A stretch of DNA of 6,148 nucleotides from JALWSI01 sp964569095 [NCBI: uncultured Aquificales bacterium] (GCA_964569095.1 CAZMTB010000088.1:1-6148), one strand, 5' to 3'. Positions 1 to 5,914 are shown, numbered from the stretch's first letter. The notes: generated by a model from the letters alone, not told the origin. Translations and numbers: made by a program.

Positions 1-1
1 C

Positions 2-1399
2 GAGATTTACGACCTATTCATAGAGTTGGATGCCTCAGACGAGCAGATAGAGTTTCCCGTCTTCTACACCATCGGCAGGAAGGGGGTGGCCAAGGAGGAG
101 CTCTCCCAGGACTGGCAAGACCTGACTCCTGTATTTGACGCAATTTTGTCCACTGTTCCTGCTCCTGAATACGATCCAAATGCCCCTTTCCAGATGCTGG
201 TTTCAGACCTCGATTACTCCGACTACTTGAACAGGCTGGCTGTAGGCAGGGTCTTCAGTGGCAGGGCCCACATCAACGAGTCGCTGGTCTGCCTGGGCAG
301 GGGAGGAAGCAGGTTGCCCCTGCGGGTGACGAGCTTTCAGGTTTACCATGGTCCGAGGTTTAAAGAGGTTAAGGAGGTTGAGGCGGGAGACATTGTGGTG
401 CTGGCGGGAATAGATGAGGTCTCCATTGGAGATACCATTGCCTCTGGGGAGTCTGTGGAGGCCCTTCCCAGAATAGAGGTTGAAGAGCCCACGGTCTCCA
501 TGCTCTTCACTGTCAACTCTGGGCCCTTTGCGGGAAAGGAGGGTCGTTTCGTTCAGTCCAGCAAGCTCAAAGAGAGGCTCTTCAGAGAGTCCCTCAAGAA
601 CGTCTCCATTCGCGTAGAGGAGAACGCCGAGGGAGACGGCTTGATAGTGAAGGGCAGGGGAGAGCTTCAGATGGCGGTGCTCATAGAGAGCATGCGCAGG
701 GAGGGCTACGAGTTCTGCGTGGGACGTCCCAAGGTGATCTTGAAAGAGGAGGGTGGCAAGGTGCTCGAACCCGTTGAGCATCTCTTCGTTGACTGTGACG
801 AGGAGTTCACCGGGGTGGTTGCCGAGAGGCTCTCCCGGCGCAAGGGCCAGATGGTGAACCTGGAGAAGAGGGGTTCCGGAAGGGTTAGGTTGGAGTTTCT
901 CGTGCCTTCACGGGCCTTGATTGGATACAGGGACCAGTTTCTAACGGATACCAAGGGTACGGGAATCATGAGTTCTTACCTCCACGGTTACCAGGAGTAC
1001 AAGGGTGAGATTCCCTCGAGGTTCTCTGGTTCCATCGTTTCCGATAGAGAGGGAGTGGCCGTAGCGTATGCCCTCTTCCACCTGGAGGCAAGGGGAGAGC
1101 TCTTCGTAGAGCCCGGAACTCCAGTTTACGAGGGCATGATTATCGGGGAGCACAACAGGGATAAAGACATAGACGTTAATCCCTGCAAGGAGAAGAAGTT
1201 GACCAACATGAGGGCTGCGGGCAAGGACGACAACGTCCTTCTCAGGCCAGTGAGACCCATGACCATAGAGAGGGCAATCACCTTCATCAAGGACGACGAG
1301 ATGGTAGAGATCACCCCCTCTTCAATAAGGTTGAGAAAGAGGGTGCTCTCTGCCCAGGCCAGGCGGCATCCAAACAGCCAGTTCCTTAAGGCAAGCTGA
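2..1399 (+). CDS. typA: TypA/BipA ribosome-associated translational GTPase, 5' truncated by window edge
   Basis: Elongation-factor-G-like GTPase that binds the 70S ribosome and supports growth under stress and cold and ribosome assembly. The frame is open from base 2, so the gene starts outside the window; 465 residues are visible of a family length near 600. The missing part is most of the GTPase domain (P-loop, switches, NKxD). The fragment begins just after it, with the end of the G domain at about residues 1-30 (the YTIGRKG segment takes the place of the usual YASGRDG). Next come the beta-barrel domain II (about 60-150), the EF-G III-like domain with RGELQMAVLIESMRREG near 219-235, then the TypA-specific C-terminal part. 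That part has GTGIMSSYLHGYQEYKGEI near 319-337 and the signature CKEKKLTNMRAAGKDD near 395-410. It ends at TGA 1397-1399, 15 bases before a hairpin terminator. The identification rests on several family-specific blocks and is firm; no frameshift is seen. Confidence 0.97.
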   Translation, partial: EIYDLFIELDASDEQIEFPVFYTIGRKGVAKEELSQDWQDLTPVFDAILSTVPAPEYDPNAPFQMLVSDLDYSDYLNRLAVGRVFSGRAHINESLVCLGRGGSRLPLRVTSFQVYHGPRFKEVKEVEAGDIVVLAGIDEVSIGDTIASGESVEALPRIEVEEPTVSMLFTVNSGPFAGKEGRFVQSSKLKERLFRESLKNVSIRVEENAEGDGLIVKGRGELQMAVLIESMRREGYEFCVGRPKVILKEEGGKVLEPVEHLFVDCDEEFTGVVAERLSRRKGQMVNLEKRGSGRVRLEFLVPSRALIGYRDQFLTDTKGTGIMSSYLHGYQEYKGEIPSRFSGSIVSDREGVAVAYALFHLEARGELFVEPGTPVYEGMIIGEHNRDKDIDVNPCKEKKLTNMRAAGKDDNVLLRPVRPMTIERAITFIKDDEMVEITPSSIRLRKRVLSAQARRHPNSQFLKAS

Positions 1400-1414
1400 G
1401 TAAGCGGCCAAATG

Positions 1415-1442
1415 AAGAGGGGAGCCGAAAGGCTCCCCTCTT
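1415..1442. terminator. Hairpin terminator shared by convergent typA and glnA
   Basis: A perfect 12-bp stem (1415-1426 with 1431-1442) is closed by a GAAA loop on the plus strand. It is followed by TTTCTGTTTG, a moderate T-rich tail suited to ending typA. On the minus strand the same stem lies 23 bases past the glnA stop, followed by a weaker CATTTGG tail. The position between two convergent genes suggests it serves both, better for typA than for glnA. Confidence 0.85.
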
Positions 1443-1465
1443 TCTGTTTGTGTGGTGAACTACCT

Positions 1466-2876
1466 TTACACGCCAAAGTAGAGGGCGAATTCGTAGGGGT
1501 GGGGACGGAGCCTGATTGCGTCTATCTCGTTCTCGCGCTTGTAGGCTATGTACGTTTCGATGAGGTCCTCGGTGAAGACGTCGCCCTTTCTCAGGAACTC
1601 GTTGTCCTTCTCCAGTGCGTTGATGGCCTCTTCCAGGGATCCGGGAGTCTGGGGTACGCTTGCCAGCTCCTCTGGGGGCAGGCTGTAGATGTCCTTGTCC
1701 AGGGGCTCGCCTGGATCGAGCTTGTTCTGGATTCCGTCGAGACCAGCCATCAGCAGGGCAGAGAAGGCCAGGTAGCCGCAACTGGTGGGATCGGGGAAGC
1801 GCACCTCGACCCTCTTGGTCTTGGGATTGGGGGAGTACATGGGAATACGACAGGCCGCGCTGCGGTTTCTGCTGGAGTACGCCAGGCGCACCGGGGCCTC
1901 GAAGCCGGGAACAAGGCGCCTGTAGGAATTGGTGGTGGGGTTGGTGAAGGCACAGATGGCGTGGGCGTGCTTCAGGATTCCGGCAATGAAGTGTAGCCCC
2001 AGCTCTGAGAATCCGGCGTACTCGGAGCCGGCGAAGAGGGGTGTGTCGTCTTTCCAGAGGGAGATGTGTACGTGCATTCCCGTTCCGTTGTCCTCGAATA
2101 CGGGCTTGGGCATGAAGGTGGCGGTTAGGCCGTGCTGCTTGGCCACGTTCTTCACCACGTACTTGTACTTCATCACGTTGTCACCCATCACCCGCAGGGG
2201 GGCGAACCTCATGTCGATCTCGGCCTGGCCAGCGGTTGCCACCTCGTGGTGGTGAACCTCGATGTGGACGCCGAGGTCCAACAGGGTCTTCACCATGTCG
2301 CTCCTCACGTCCTGCATCTGGTCGTGGGGAGGTACGGGGAAGTATCCCTCTTTGTGGTTGATCTTGTAGCCCAGGTTGGGCATCTCGTCGCGGTCGGTGT
2401 TCCACCAGCCCTCGATGGAGTCCACCTGGTGGTAGCTGTAGTGCTTGTCGTAGCCAAAGCGTACGTCGTCAAAGATGAAGAACTCCAGCTCTGGACCAAA
2501 GTAGGCCACGTTGGCGAATCCGAGGGACTTGAGGTAGGCCTCTGCCTTCTGCAACGAACCGTGGGTCTCTGGTGTAAGGCTCTTTGGTGATGGGATCCAC
2601 CACGTCGCACATCACCACCAGGGTGGGATCCTTGAAGAATGGATCCATGAAAGCACCGTCCAGGTCAGGGAAGATGAGCATGTCACTCATGTGGATGCTC
2701 TGCCACCCCCTGATGGATGAGCCGTCGAATCCGAGTCCGTTCTCAAATATTCCCTCGTCTACCTCTTCCACGGGAAGGGTGAAGTGCTGCCAGGTTCCAA
2801 AGAGGTCGCAGAACCTCACATCCACGAACCTCACCTCTCCGCTCTTCACCATCTTCAGAAACTCTTCCTTCGTCAT
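1466..2876 (-). CDS. glnA: Type I glutamine synthetase, reading frame broken by one frameshift near 2550
   Basis: Makes glutamine from glutamate, ammonia and ATP; a cytoplasmic dodecamer in this family. The N-terminal part (start ATG 2876, SD AAAGGAGG 9 bases upstream) runs about 109 residues through [12 protein letters not shown] to RDPRFVA, then leaves frame. The rest resumes one frame over at QKAEAYLKS (about 2551) and runs to TAA at 1466. It carries [50 protein letters not shown] and EVRFPDP, which are the metal, ATP and glutamate-binding segments. Joined, it gives about 470 residues, the usual length (E. coli 469). The tyrosine in DIYSLPPEE (codon 1685-1687) matches the adenylylation site of the beta subtype, so GlnE control is plausible. 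The frame change equals two lost bases (or one gained) around minus-strand GTTGCAGAAGG. I see no slippery heptamer and no SD for an internal start. A sequencing error or a recent mutation is likelier than programmed shifting. Last gene of the amt operon. Confidence 0.93.
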
Positions 2877-2885
2877 ACTGCAACT

Positions 2886-2893
2886 CCTCCTTT
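2886..2893 (-). promoter_or_regulatory. Ribosome binding site of glnA
   Basis: Minus-strand AAAGGAGG lies 9 bases before the ATG at 2876-2874. It is the same extended core (AAAGGAGGAG) as in front of amt. It lies within the 40-base gap after the amidotransferase stop; no separate promoter is evident there. Confidence 0.8.
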
Positions 2894-2916
2894 ATGGTAT
2901 GGATTTCAGTGTATGC

Positions 2917-3606
2917 TCAGTCTCGTGCTTCGTCAAAGCCTTTCACCTTCATCAACCTCTCGCATACGGAGAACACCAGCTTCTTGAGACCCTCGCTCCT
3001 TCTGGCGTATTCGCTGAGAATGCCCTTTAGTTTCGGGTCTTTCCTGAACCAGGTGGAGAGAAGCTCCTCTGTTACCTCTATGTGGAACTGCAAGGCGTAG
3101 GCATTGCGTATCCTGAACGCCTGATTGGGGCATAGAGGTGCCTTGAAGAGGAGGGTGCCTTGCGGGGGAACCTCAAAGGTGTCTCCGTGCCATTGAAAGA
3201 CCTGAAGCTGGCTGGGAAAGTCCCAGAACAGCTCGTCTGCCCTTCCAGCTGAGGTGATGTGTACGGGAAACCACCCTATCTCTTCCACCTCGGCCTTTCT
3301 TACCTTGGCCCCGCAGGCCCTGGCTATCATCTGGGCGCCCAGGCATATTCCAAGCACGGGTTCACCTTCGTCTATCCGTCTCTTCAGAAACTCCGCCTCT
3401 TCCTTCAAGAAGGGATACCGGTGGTCCTCGTAAACGTTCATGGGCCCGCCCATGGAGACCACCACTTGGTACTCCCCTGCCTCGGGAATGGATTCGCCTT
3501 CGTAGAGGTTAACCTCCAACACCTCTGCTCCGGCCTTCTCGAATCCATCCTTCAAGAGTCCGGGACCCTCAGAGGCCACGTGCTTCAAGACCAGAACCTT
3601 TGCCAA
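2917..3606 (-). CDS. Class I glutamine amidotransferase (GuaA-GATase-like), TTG start
   Basis: Stand-alone triad (class I) glutaminase/amidotransferase domain of 229 residues. The nucleophile is Cys88 in GICLGAQ and the rest of the triad is His175 and Glu177 in ALQFHIE. The oxyanion-type loop MGGPMNVYED (52-61) and QWHGDTFEVP (138-147) are those of the GMP-synthase-like branch (Pfam GATase family). No synthetase domain is attached, so the acceptor is unknown. Hydrolysis of glutamine or of a gamma-glutamyl amide (as in PuuD-type enzymes) are both possible. The start is TTG 3606-3604, chosen because AAGGAG (3615-3620) sits 8 bases upstream and no better ATG lies nearby. That SD overlaps the amt stop TAA, so translation is probably coupled. 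Its place between an ammonium channel and glutamine synthetase suggests a role in glutamine/ammonia balance (inference). The fold and catalytic assignment are secure; the physiological substrate is not. Confidence 0.92.
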   Translation of the reverse strand: MAKVLVLKHVASEGPGLLKDGFEKAGAEVLEVNLYEGESIPEAGEYQVVVSMGGPMNVYEDHRYPFLKEEAEFLKRRIDEGEPVLGICLGAQMIARACGAKVRKAEVEEIGWFPVHITSAGRADELFWDFPSQLQVFQWHGDTFEVPPQGTLLFKAPLCPNQAFRIRNAYALQFHIEVTEELLSTWFRKDPKLKGILSEYARRSEGLKKLVFSVCERLMKVKGFDEARD

Positions 3607-3614
3607 GTTGGTTT

Positions 3615-3620
3615 CTCCTT
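3615..3620 (-). promoter_or_regulatory. Ribosome binding site of the amidotransferase, overlapping the amt stop
   Basis: Minus-strand AAGGAG shares its first two bases with the amt TAA stop (3621-3619) and lies 8 bases before TTG 3606. This decides the TTG start and implies translational coupling with amt. Confidence 0.75.
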
Positions 3621-4848
3621 AATCTCCGTACGCTGCTTCTTTATGCTGTGCCAGGTCTAGACCCATCACCTCGTCCTCCCTGGAGACCCTCATGCCAATC
3701 GTTGAGTCAACCACCTTGTAGAGTACGATGGTGATGGCTACCGAGTAGGCGAATGTGGCCACTATTCCCAGTATCTGCGAAACGAAGAGGTGGAATCCTC
3801 CGTATAGCAGCCCGTCGGCTCCCCCGGGATTCACGCCTTTGCTGGCGAGTAGCCCCACGCAGAAGGTGCCCAGCAACCCTCCTATTCCGTGCACGCCAAA
3901 GACGTCCAGGGAATCGTCGTATCCGAACCTCTGCTTCACCACGGCAACCATGTAGTAGCACACTGCCCCGGCGGCGATTCCTATGATCAGGGCGGCTACG
4001 GGGGTTACGAAACCCGCTGCGGGGGTTATCGTTGCCAGCCCGGCAACGACGCCGGTGGCGGTTCCCAAGCTGGTGGGTGCCTTGTTGAGTATCCACTCTA
4101 TTATCGCCCAGGTGAGCCCTGCTGCTGCGGCTGATGTGTTGGTGGCTACGAAGGCACTGGTTGCCACTCCGTTTGCTGCAAGGGCACTGCCAGCGTTGAA
4201 GCCGAACCAGCCGAACCAGAGCAGAGCAAGTCCGAGGTAGGTCATGGGCAGATTGTGGGGTATGAAGGCCTGGGTGGGGTATCCCTCCCTTTTACCCATG
4301 AGCACGCAGAGCACCAGTGCTGCCGCTCCGGCGCTCAGGTGAACCACCAATCCCCCTGCAAAGTCCAGGGTTCCAAGGGTGTGCAACCAGCCCCCCTGTC
4401 CCCAGATCCAGTGGGCCAGGGGATCGTACACCAATGTGGCCCATAGCAGGGAGAAGACGAAGAAGCCCGCGAACTTTATCCTCTCTGCAAAGGCCCCAAT
4501 GATTAGGGCCGGGGTGATGGCGGCAAACATGCACTGGAAGATCATGAAGGCCTGGTGGGGGATGGTGGAAGAGTAGGTAGAGTAGGGCTTAACTCCAACG
4601 CCGTGCAGCCCTACCCACTGGAGGCCACCGATGATTCCACCACCCACGTCTGGTCCAAACGCTAAGGAGTATCCGAAGAGCACCCATTGAACGCTTAGGG
4701 CGCAGGCAAGGATCAGGCACTGCATCACTATTGAGAGTACGTTCTTCGATCTCACCAGTCCCCCGTAAAAGAAGGCCAACCCAAGGGTCATCAACATCAC
4801 CAGTGCGGCAGAGAAGAGAACGAATACCGTGTCTCCGGCGTTTATCAT
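3619..4848 (-). CDS. amt: Ammonium transporter, Amt/MEP/Rh family
   Basis: Inner-membrane trimeric channel for ammonium uptake; 409 residues with about 11 hydrophobic segments and N-terminus leading directly into the first one (no clear signal peptide). Pore residues are present: Phe108 and Phe217 (gate), Trp149 and Ser221 (recruitment site), Asp162 in LDFAGG, and the twin histidines His170 (GGLVVHLSAG) and His320 (FGVHGIGG). Numbering is from the chosen start. That start is ATG 4848, because the SD AAAGGAGG (4857-4864) lies just ahead. A longer in-frame TTG at 4869 would put the SD inside the coding region. The C-terminal tail (RVSREDEVMGLDLAQHKEAAYGD) is the cytoplasmic region contacted by PII proteins in relatives, although no glnK is adjacent. 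First gene of amt - amidotransferase - glnA, driven by a sigma-54 promoter about 150 bases upstream. Confidence 0.97.
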   Translation of the reverse strand: MINAGDTVFVLFSAALVMLMTLGLAFFYGGLVRSKNVLSIVMQCLILACALSVQWVLFGYSLAFGPDVGGGIIGGLQWVGLHGVGVKPYSTYSSTIPHQAFMIFQCMFAAITPALIIGAFAERIKFAGFFVFSLLWATLVYDPLAHWIWGQGGWLHTLGTLDFAGGLVVHLSAGAAALVLCVLMGKREGYPTQAFIPHNLPMTYLGLALLWFGWFGFNAGSALAANGVATSAFVATNTSAAAAGLTWAIIEWILNKAPTSLGTATGVVAGLATITPAAGFVTPVAALIIGIAAGAVCYYMVAVVKQRFGYDDSLDVFGVHGIGGLLGTFCVGLLASKGVNPGGADGLLYGGFHLFVSQILGIVATFAYSVAITIVLYKVVDSTIGMRVSREDEVMGLDLAQHKEAAYGD

Positions 4849-5001
4849 GAGAAGCTCCTCCTTTCGCAAAAGTCGTCCGCAGTAGTTTTCACGGTTTTAT
4901 TCTTCAATTCTCTCTACGACCTCTCTTGAAACCTTTCTCTTTGGGTCTCGTCCCGAAGTGCCTGGCGGGCAACCTACCTCTTGAGGCACCAGCTGGGTCT
5001 C
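4849..5001 (-). promoter_or_regulatory. Long structured-looking 5' leader of the amt operon
   Basis: About 153 bases separate the predicted sigma-54 start site from the amt ATG. Seen by eye on the transcript are GTGCCT pairing with AGGCAC across 20 bases (4988-4983 with 4962-4957), and CTTCGGG...CCCAAAG as an imperfect short stem just after it. Further on, GTCGT (4920-4916) can pair with ACGAC (4876-4872), with GTAG/CTAC nested nearby. GAGACCC occurs twice. I looked for the conserved cores of the two glutamine riboswitch classes, TPP, cobalamin, glycine and lysine riboswitches and T-boxes and found none. It may simply be an untranslated leader. Confidence 0.4.
4857..4864 (-). promoter_or_regulatory. 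Ribosome binding site deciding the amt start
   Basis: Minus-strand AAAGGAGG is followed 8 bases later by ATG 4848-4846. It would be codons 2-5 of the alternative TTG start at 4869, which is therefore rejected. Confidence 0.85.
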
Positions 5002-5011
5002 TTGTAAGTAG

Positions 5012-5027
5012 AGCAACAACCGTGCCA
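5012..5027 (-). promoter_or_regulatory. Sigma-54 (RpoN) promoter of the amt-amidotransferase-glnA operon
   Basis: Minus-strand TGGCACGGTTGTTGCT fits the -24/-12 consensus TGGCACRNNNNTTGCW at every defined position, with GG (5026-5025) and GC (5014-5013) separated by exactly 10 bases. The predicted start is near 5001. Sigma-54 promoters upstream of amt and glnA are a classic arrangement, opened by an NtrC-type activator under nitrogen limitation. The activator gene is not in the window. Confidence 0.92.
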
Positions 5028-5099
5028 GCCCTGGTCGTTTCTTCCCTAATCAGTTGTTGTAAAAGGGAGTTCTTCTGTTGCTGCCCCGGGTTTGACATG

Positions 5100-5110
5100 G
5101 CTGAATCAGC
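5100..5110. promoter_or_regulatory. Dyad GCTGA-A-TCAGC, possible activator site for the amt promoter
   Basis: A perfect 5-bp inverted repeat with one central base lies about 100 bases upstream of the predicted amt start, in the range where sigma-54 activators bind. It does not match the enterobacterial NtrC consensus, so assignment is by position and symmetry only. A second short dyad, TGGTT-CCAA-AACCA, lies at 5134-5147. Confidence 0.35.
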
Positions 5111-5233
5111 TTTTTCCTACATTTTGGTATTTCTGGTTCCAAAACCACCACAATGGGGTTGGGTGCTGTTGTAGGTTGTTCCCATCCGTTGGTTTAAGCC
5201 CTTCCCTACCTGGGCAGGGTGGAGGATGGGAGT

Positions 5234-5259
5234 AGGGGGAGAGGATTTACTCTCCCCCT
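5234..5259. terminator. GC-rich hairpin, possible end of the sigma-54-driven short transcript
   Basis: A perfect 10-bp stem (5234-5243 with 5250-5259) has a 6-base loop. It would close a minus-strand transcript from the upstream sigma-54 promoter, or follow the amt remnant by 12 bases. The minus-strand tail is ACTCCC with no U-run; the plus-strand tail is TTTGTC. So it is a strong hairpin but an imperfect intrinsic terminator in either direction. Confidence 0.5.
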
Positions 5260-5264
5260 TTGTC

Positions 5265-5279
5265 AGCTGTCTCACAGCT
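5265..5279. repeat. Dyad AGCTGT-CTC-ACAGCT
   Basis: A perfect 6-bp inverted repeat with a 3-base centre. It overlaps the stop and last codons of the amt remnant and precedes the GC-rich hairpin on the minus strand. It could be a second hairpin of a short RNA, or a protein-binding dyad some 270 bases upstream of the amt start. Confidence 0.45.
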
Positions 5280-5346
5280 TGTAGCCCTCTTCTCCGTGTA
5301 GCTCCAGGTCTATTGGGTTCAACTTTTGTCATTCAGCTACCTTCAG
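5272..5346 (-). pseudogene. Remnant of the C-terminal tail of a second Amt ammonium transporter
   Basis: One minus-strand frame reads LKVAE, a TGA stop (5331-5329), then QKLNP followed by IDLELHGEEGYKL and a TGA at 5274-5272. The 24 codons align without gaps to the last 24 residues of the intact Amt next door (MRVSREDEV..GLDLAQHKEAAYGD). They share V, D-L, H, E and Y at the same spacing and the same two-residue ending, and HGE..Y is the commoner form of this tail motif in the family. The in-frame stop and the absence of recognisable Amt sequence further upstream mean only a scrap survives. A chance match is possible because the piece is short. The stretch also overlaps the start of a predicted sigma-54 transcript. 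Confidence 0.5.
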
Positions 5347-5352
5347 GAATGA

Positions 5353-5368
5353 AGCAAAGGGTGTGCCA
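5353..5368 (-). promoter_or_regulatory. Second sigma-54 (RpoN) promoter, with no obvious protein gene downstream
   Basis: Minus-strand TGGCACACCCTTTGCT again fits TGGCACRNNNNTTGCW at every defined position, with GG (5367-5366) and GC (5355-5354) 10 bases apart. The predicted start is near 5342. It points the same way as the amt promoter, 341 bases upstream of it. Directly downstream lie the amt-tail remnant, two dyads and a GC-rich hairpin at 5259-5234. Transcription could stop there, giving an RNA of about 110 bases, or read on into the amt operon. Confidence 0.85.
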
Positions 5369-5914
5369 GGTTATGGCGAATTCGTCGCGTGATGGCGTAC
5401 TGGTTTTTAAGTCAAGATGTTATTCCGTATGGCTTCCTTGATGTGGTGGTGGGGAGGTGTGGAGCGACAGCTTGTTTTCTACCTTTTCGTAGAAAATGGA
5501 CATGAATAATTCTTAGTGGTGTTGACTGTCGCTTGGGCACTACGCGGTGGTTGGAGGGTAAGTGCCCCTTTTCTCTTTCTGGTACCTGCCGTGGCCAAGC
5601 TAGGCCCCTTTCTGGTCTGGTTAGTGTCGTTGTCCACCTTGGGCGTGTAAGTGGGCATTGAGCTGTGGTGGGGAAGAGGGAGTAGGAGAGGATCGGGGGC
5701 AAAACAATCATCATGGGGGAGAAAACCGCAGCAACGGTGCATCTGGAGGTTAATGCTTTGCTCTTGAGTTTTACGATGGAGAAGGGCGGTACCGTCCATT
5801 TGGCGAAGTATATCGAATTGGCATGGCAGCATGAGGTTATGGTTATGGGTGCGAATAGAACATCGGATTGCTCTACTGTATATAAGAATCCTTATTTCAT
5901 AGGGTACTTACCTT
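5369..5914. other. Stretch of about 545 bases without a recognised gene
   Basis: Apart from the 5475-5496 dyad nothing here is assignable. The plus strand is rich in G and T. One plus frame (5510-5647) would encode 46 mostly hydrophobic residues but has an upstream in-frame stop and no start with an SD. Another (5713-5937, 74 codons, ATG) has no SD at a usable distance and resembles no family I know. GGGAGTAGG(GG)GAGAGGAT occurs at 5228-5246 and, three bases shorter, at 5678-5693. No tRNA, CRISPR array or insertion-sequence ends were found. It may be a decayed gene region beside the glycan locus. Confidence 0.6.
5475..5496. promoter_or_regulatory. 22-base dyad TTTTCTAC-N6-GTAGAAAA, possible activator site for the second sigma-54 promoter
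   Basis: A perfect 8-bp inverted repeat with a 6-base centre lies 133-154 bases upstream of the start predicted for the 5353-5368 promoter, where enhancer-binding activators usually sit. It is not GC-rich and lacks a T-run, which argues against a terminator. Which regulator would bind is unknown. Confidence 0.4.

Larger units (their letters stand above)
5234..5342 (-). ncRNA. Candidate sigma-54-dependent small RNA
   Basis: This is inferred from a perfect sigma-54 promoter just upstream and a hairpin at its end. On the transcript GTAGCT (5340-5335) can pair with AGCTAC (5303-5298). It is followed by the AGCTGT/ACAGCT hairpin (5279-5265) and the 10-bp GC-rich terminal hairpin. A 71-codon frame opens at ATG 5332 with a weak GAAGG ahead of it and ends at 5117. 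It has no recognisable domain and runs through the terminal hairpin, so I do not call it a gene. The missing U-run after the last hairpin is the main weakness. No known RNA family was recognised. Confidence 0.35.

Noticed and set aside
1412-1996. Long plus-strand frame opposite glnA
   Set aside because: Antisense shadow of strongly conserved glutamine synthetase coding sequence.
2540-2562. Programmed ribosomal frameshift in glnA
   Set aside because: No slippery heptamer, no internal SD or following hairpin evident, and such control is not known for this enzyme family.
4904-5001. Possible glutamine riboswitch or other known riboswitch in the amt leader
   Set aside because: The conserved cores of the glutamine classes and of TPP, glycine, lysine and cobalamin types are not present.
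4904-5098. 64-codon minus-strand frame upstream of amt, beginning at ATG 5098
   Set aside because: It starts upstream of the sigma-54 promoter, runs across it and through the leader, has no SD and no recognisable protein features.
5226-5441. 71-codon plus-strand frame antisense to the second sigma-54 promoter
   Set aside because: No usable SD, crosses promoter, dyads and hairpin of the other strand, no domain.
5575-5600. GGTACCTGCC resembling part of the cobalamin-riboswitch B12 box
   Set aside because: The other conserved elements of that riboswitch are absent on either side.
5510-5650. Hydrophobic plus-strand frame of 46 residues that could be a membrane-protein relic
   Set aside because: Preceded by an in-frame stop at 5507, no good start; hydrophobicity follows from the G/T-rich strand.
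5479-5832. 117-codon minus-strand frame
   Set aside because: Composition rich in Pro, Thr, Ser and His in a C/A-rich strand, no SD and no domain; typical of a chance open frame.
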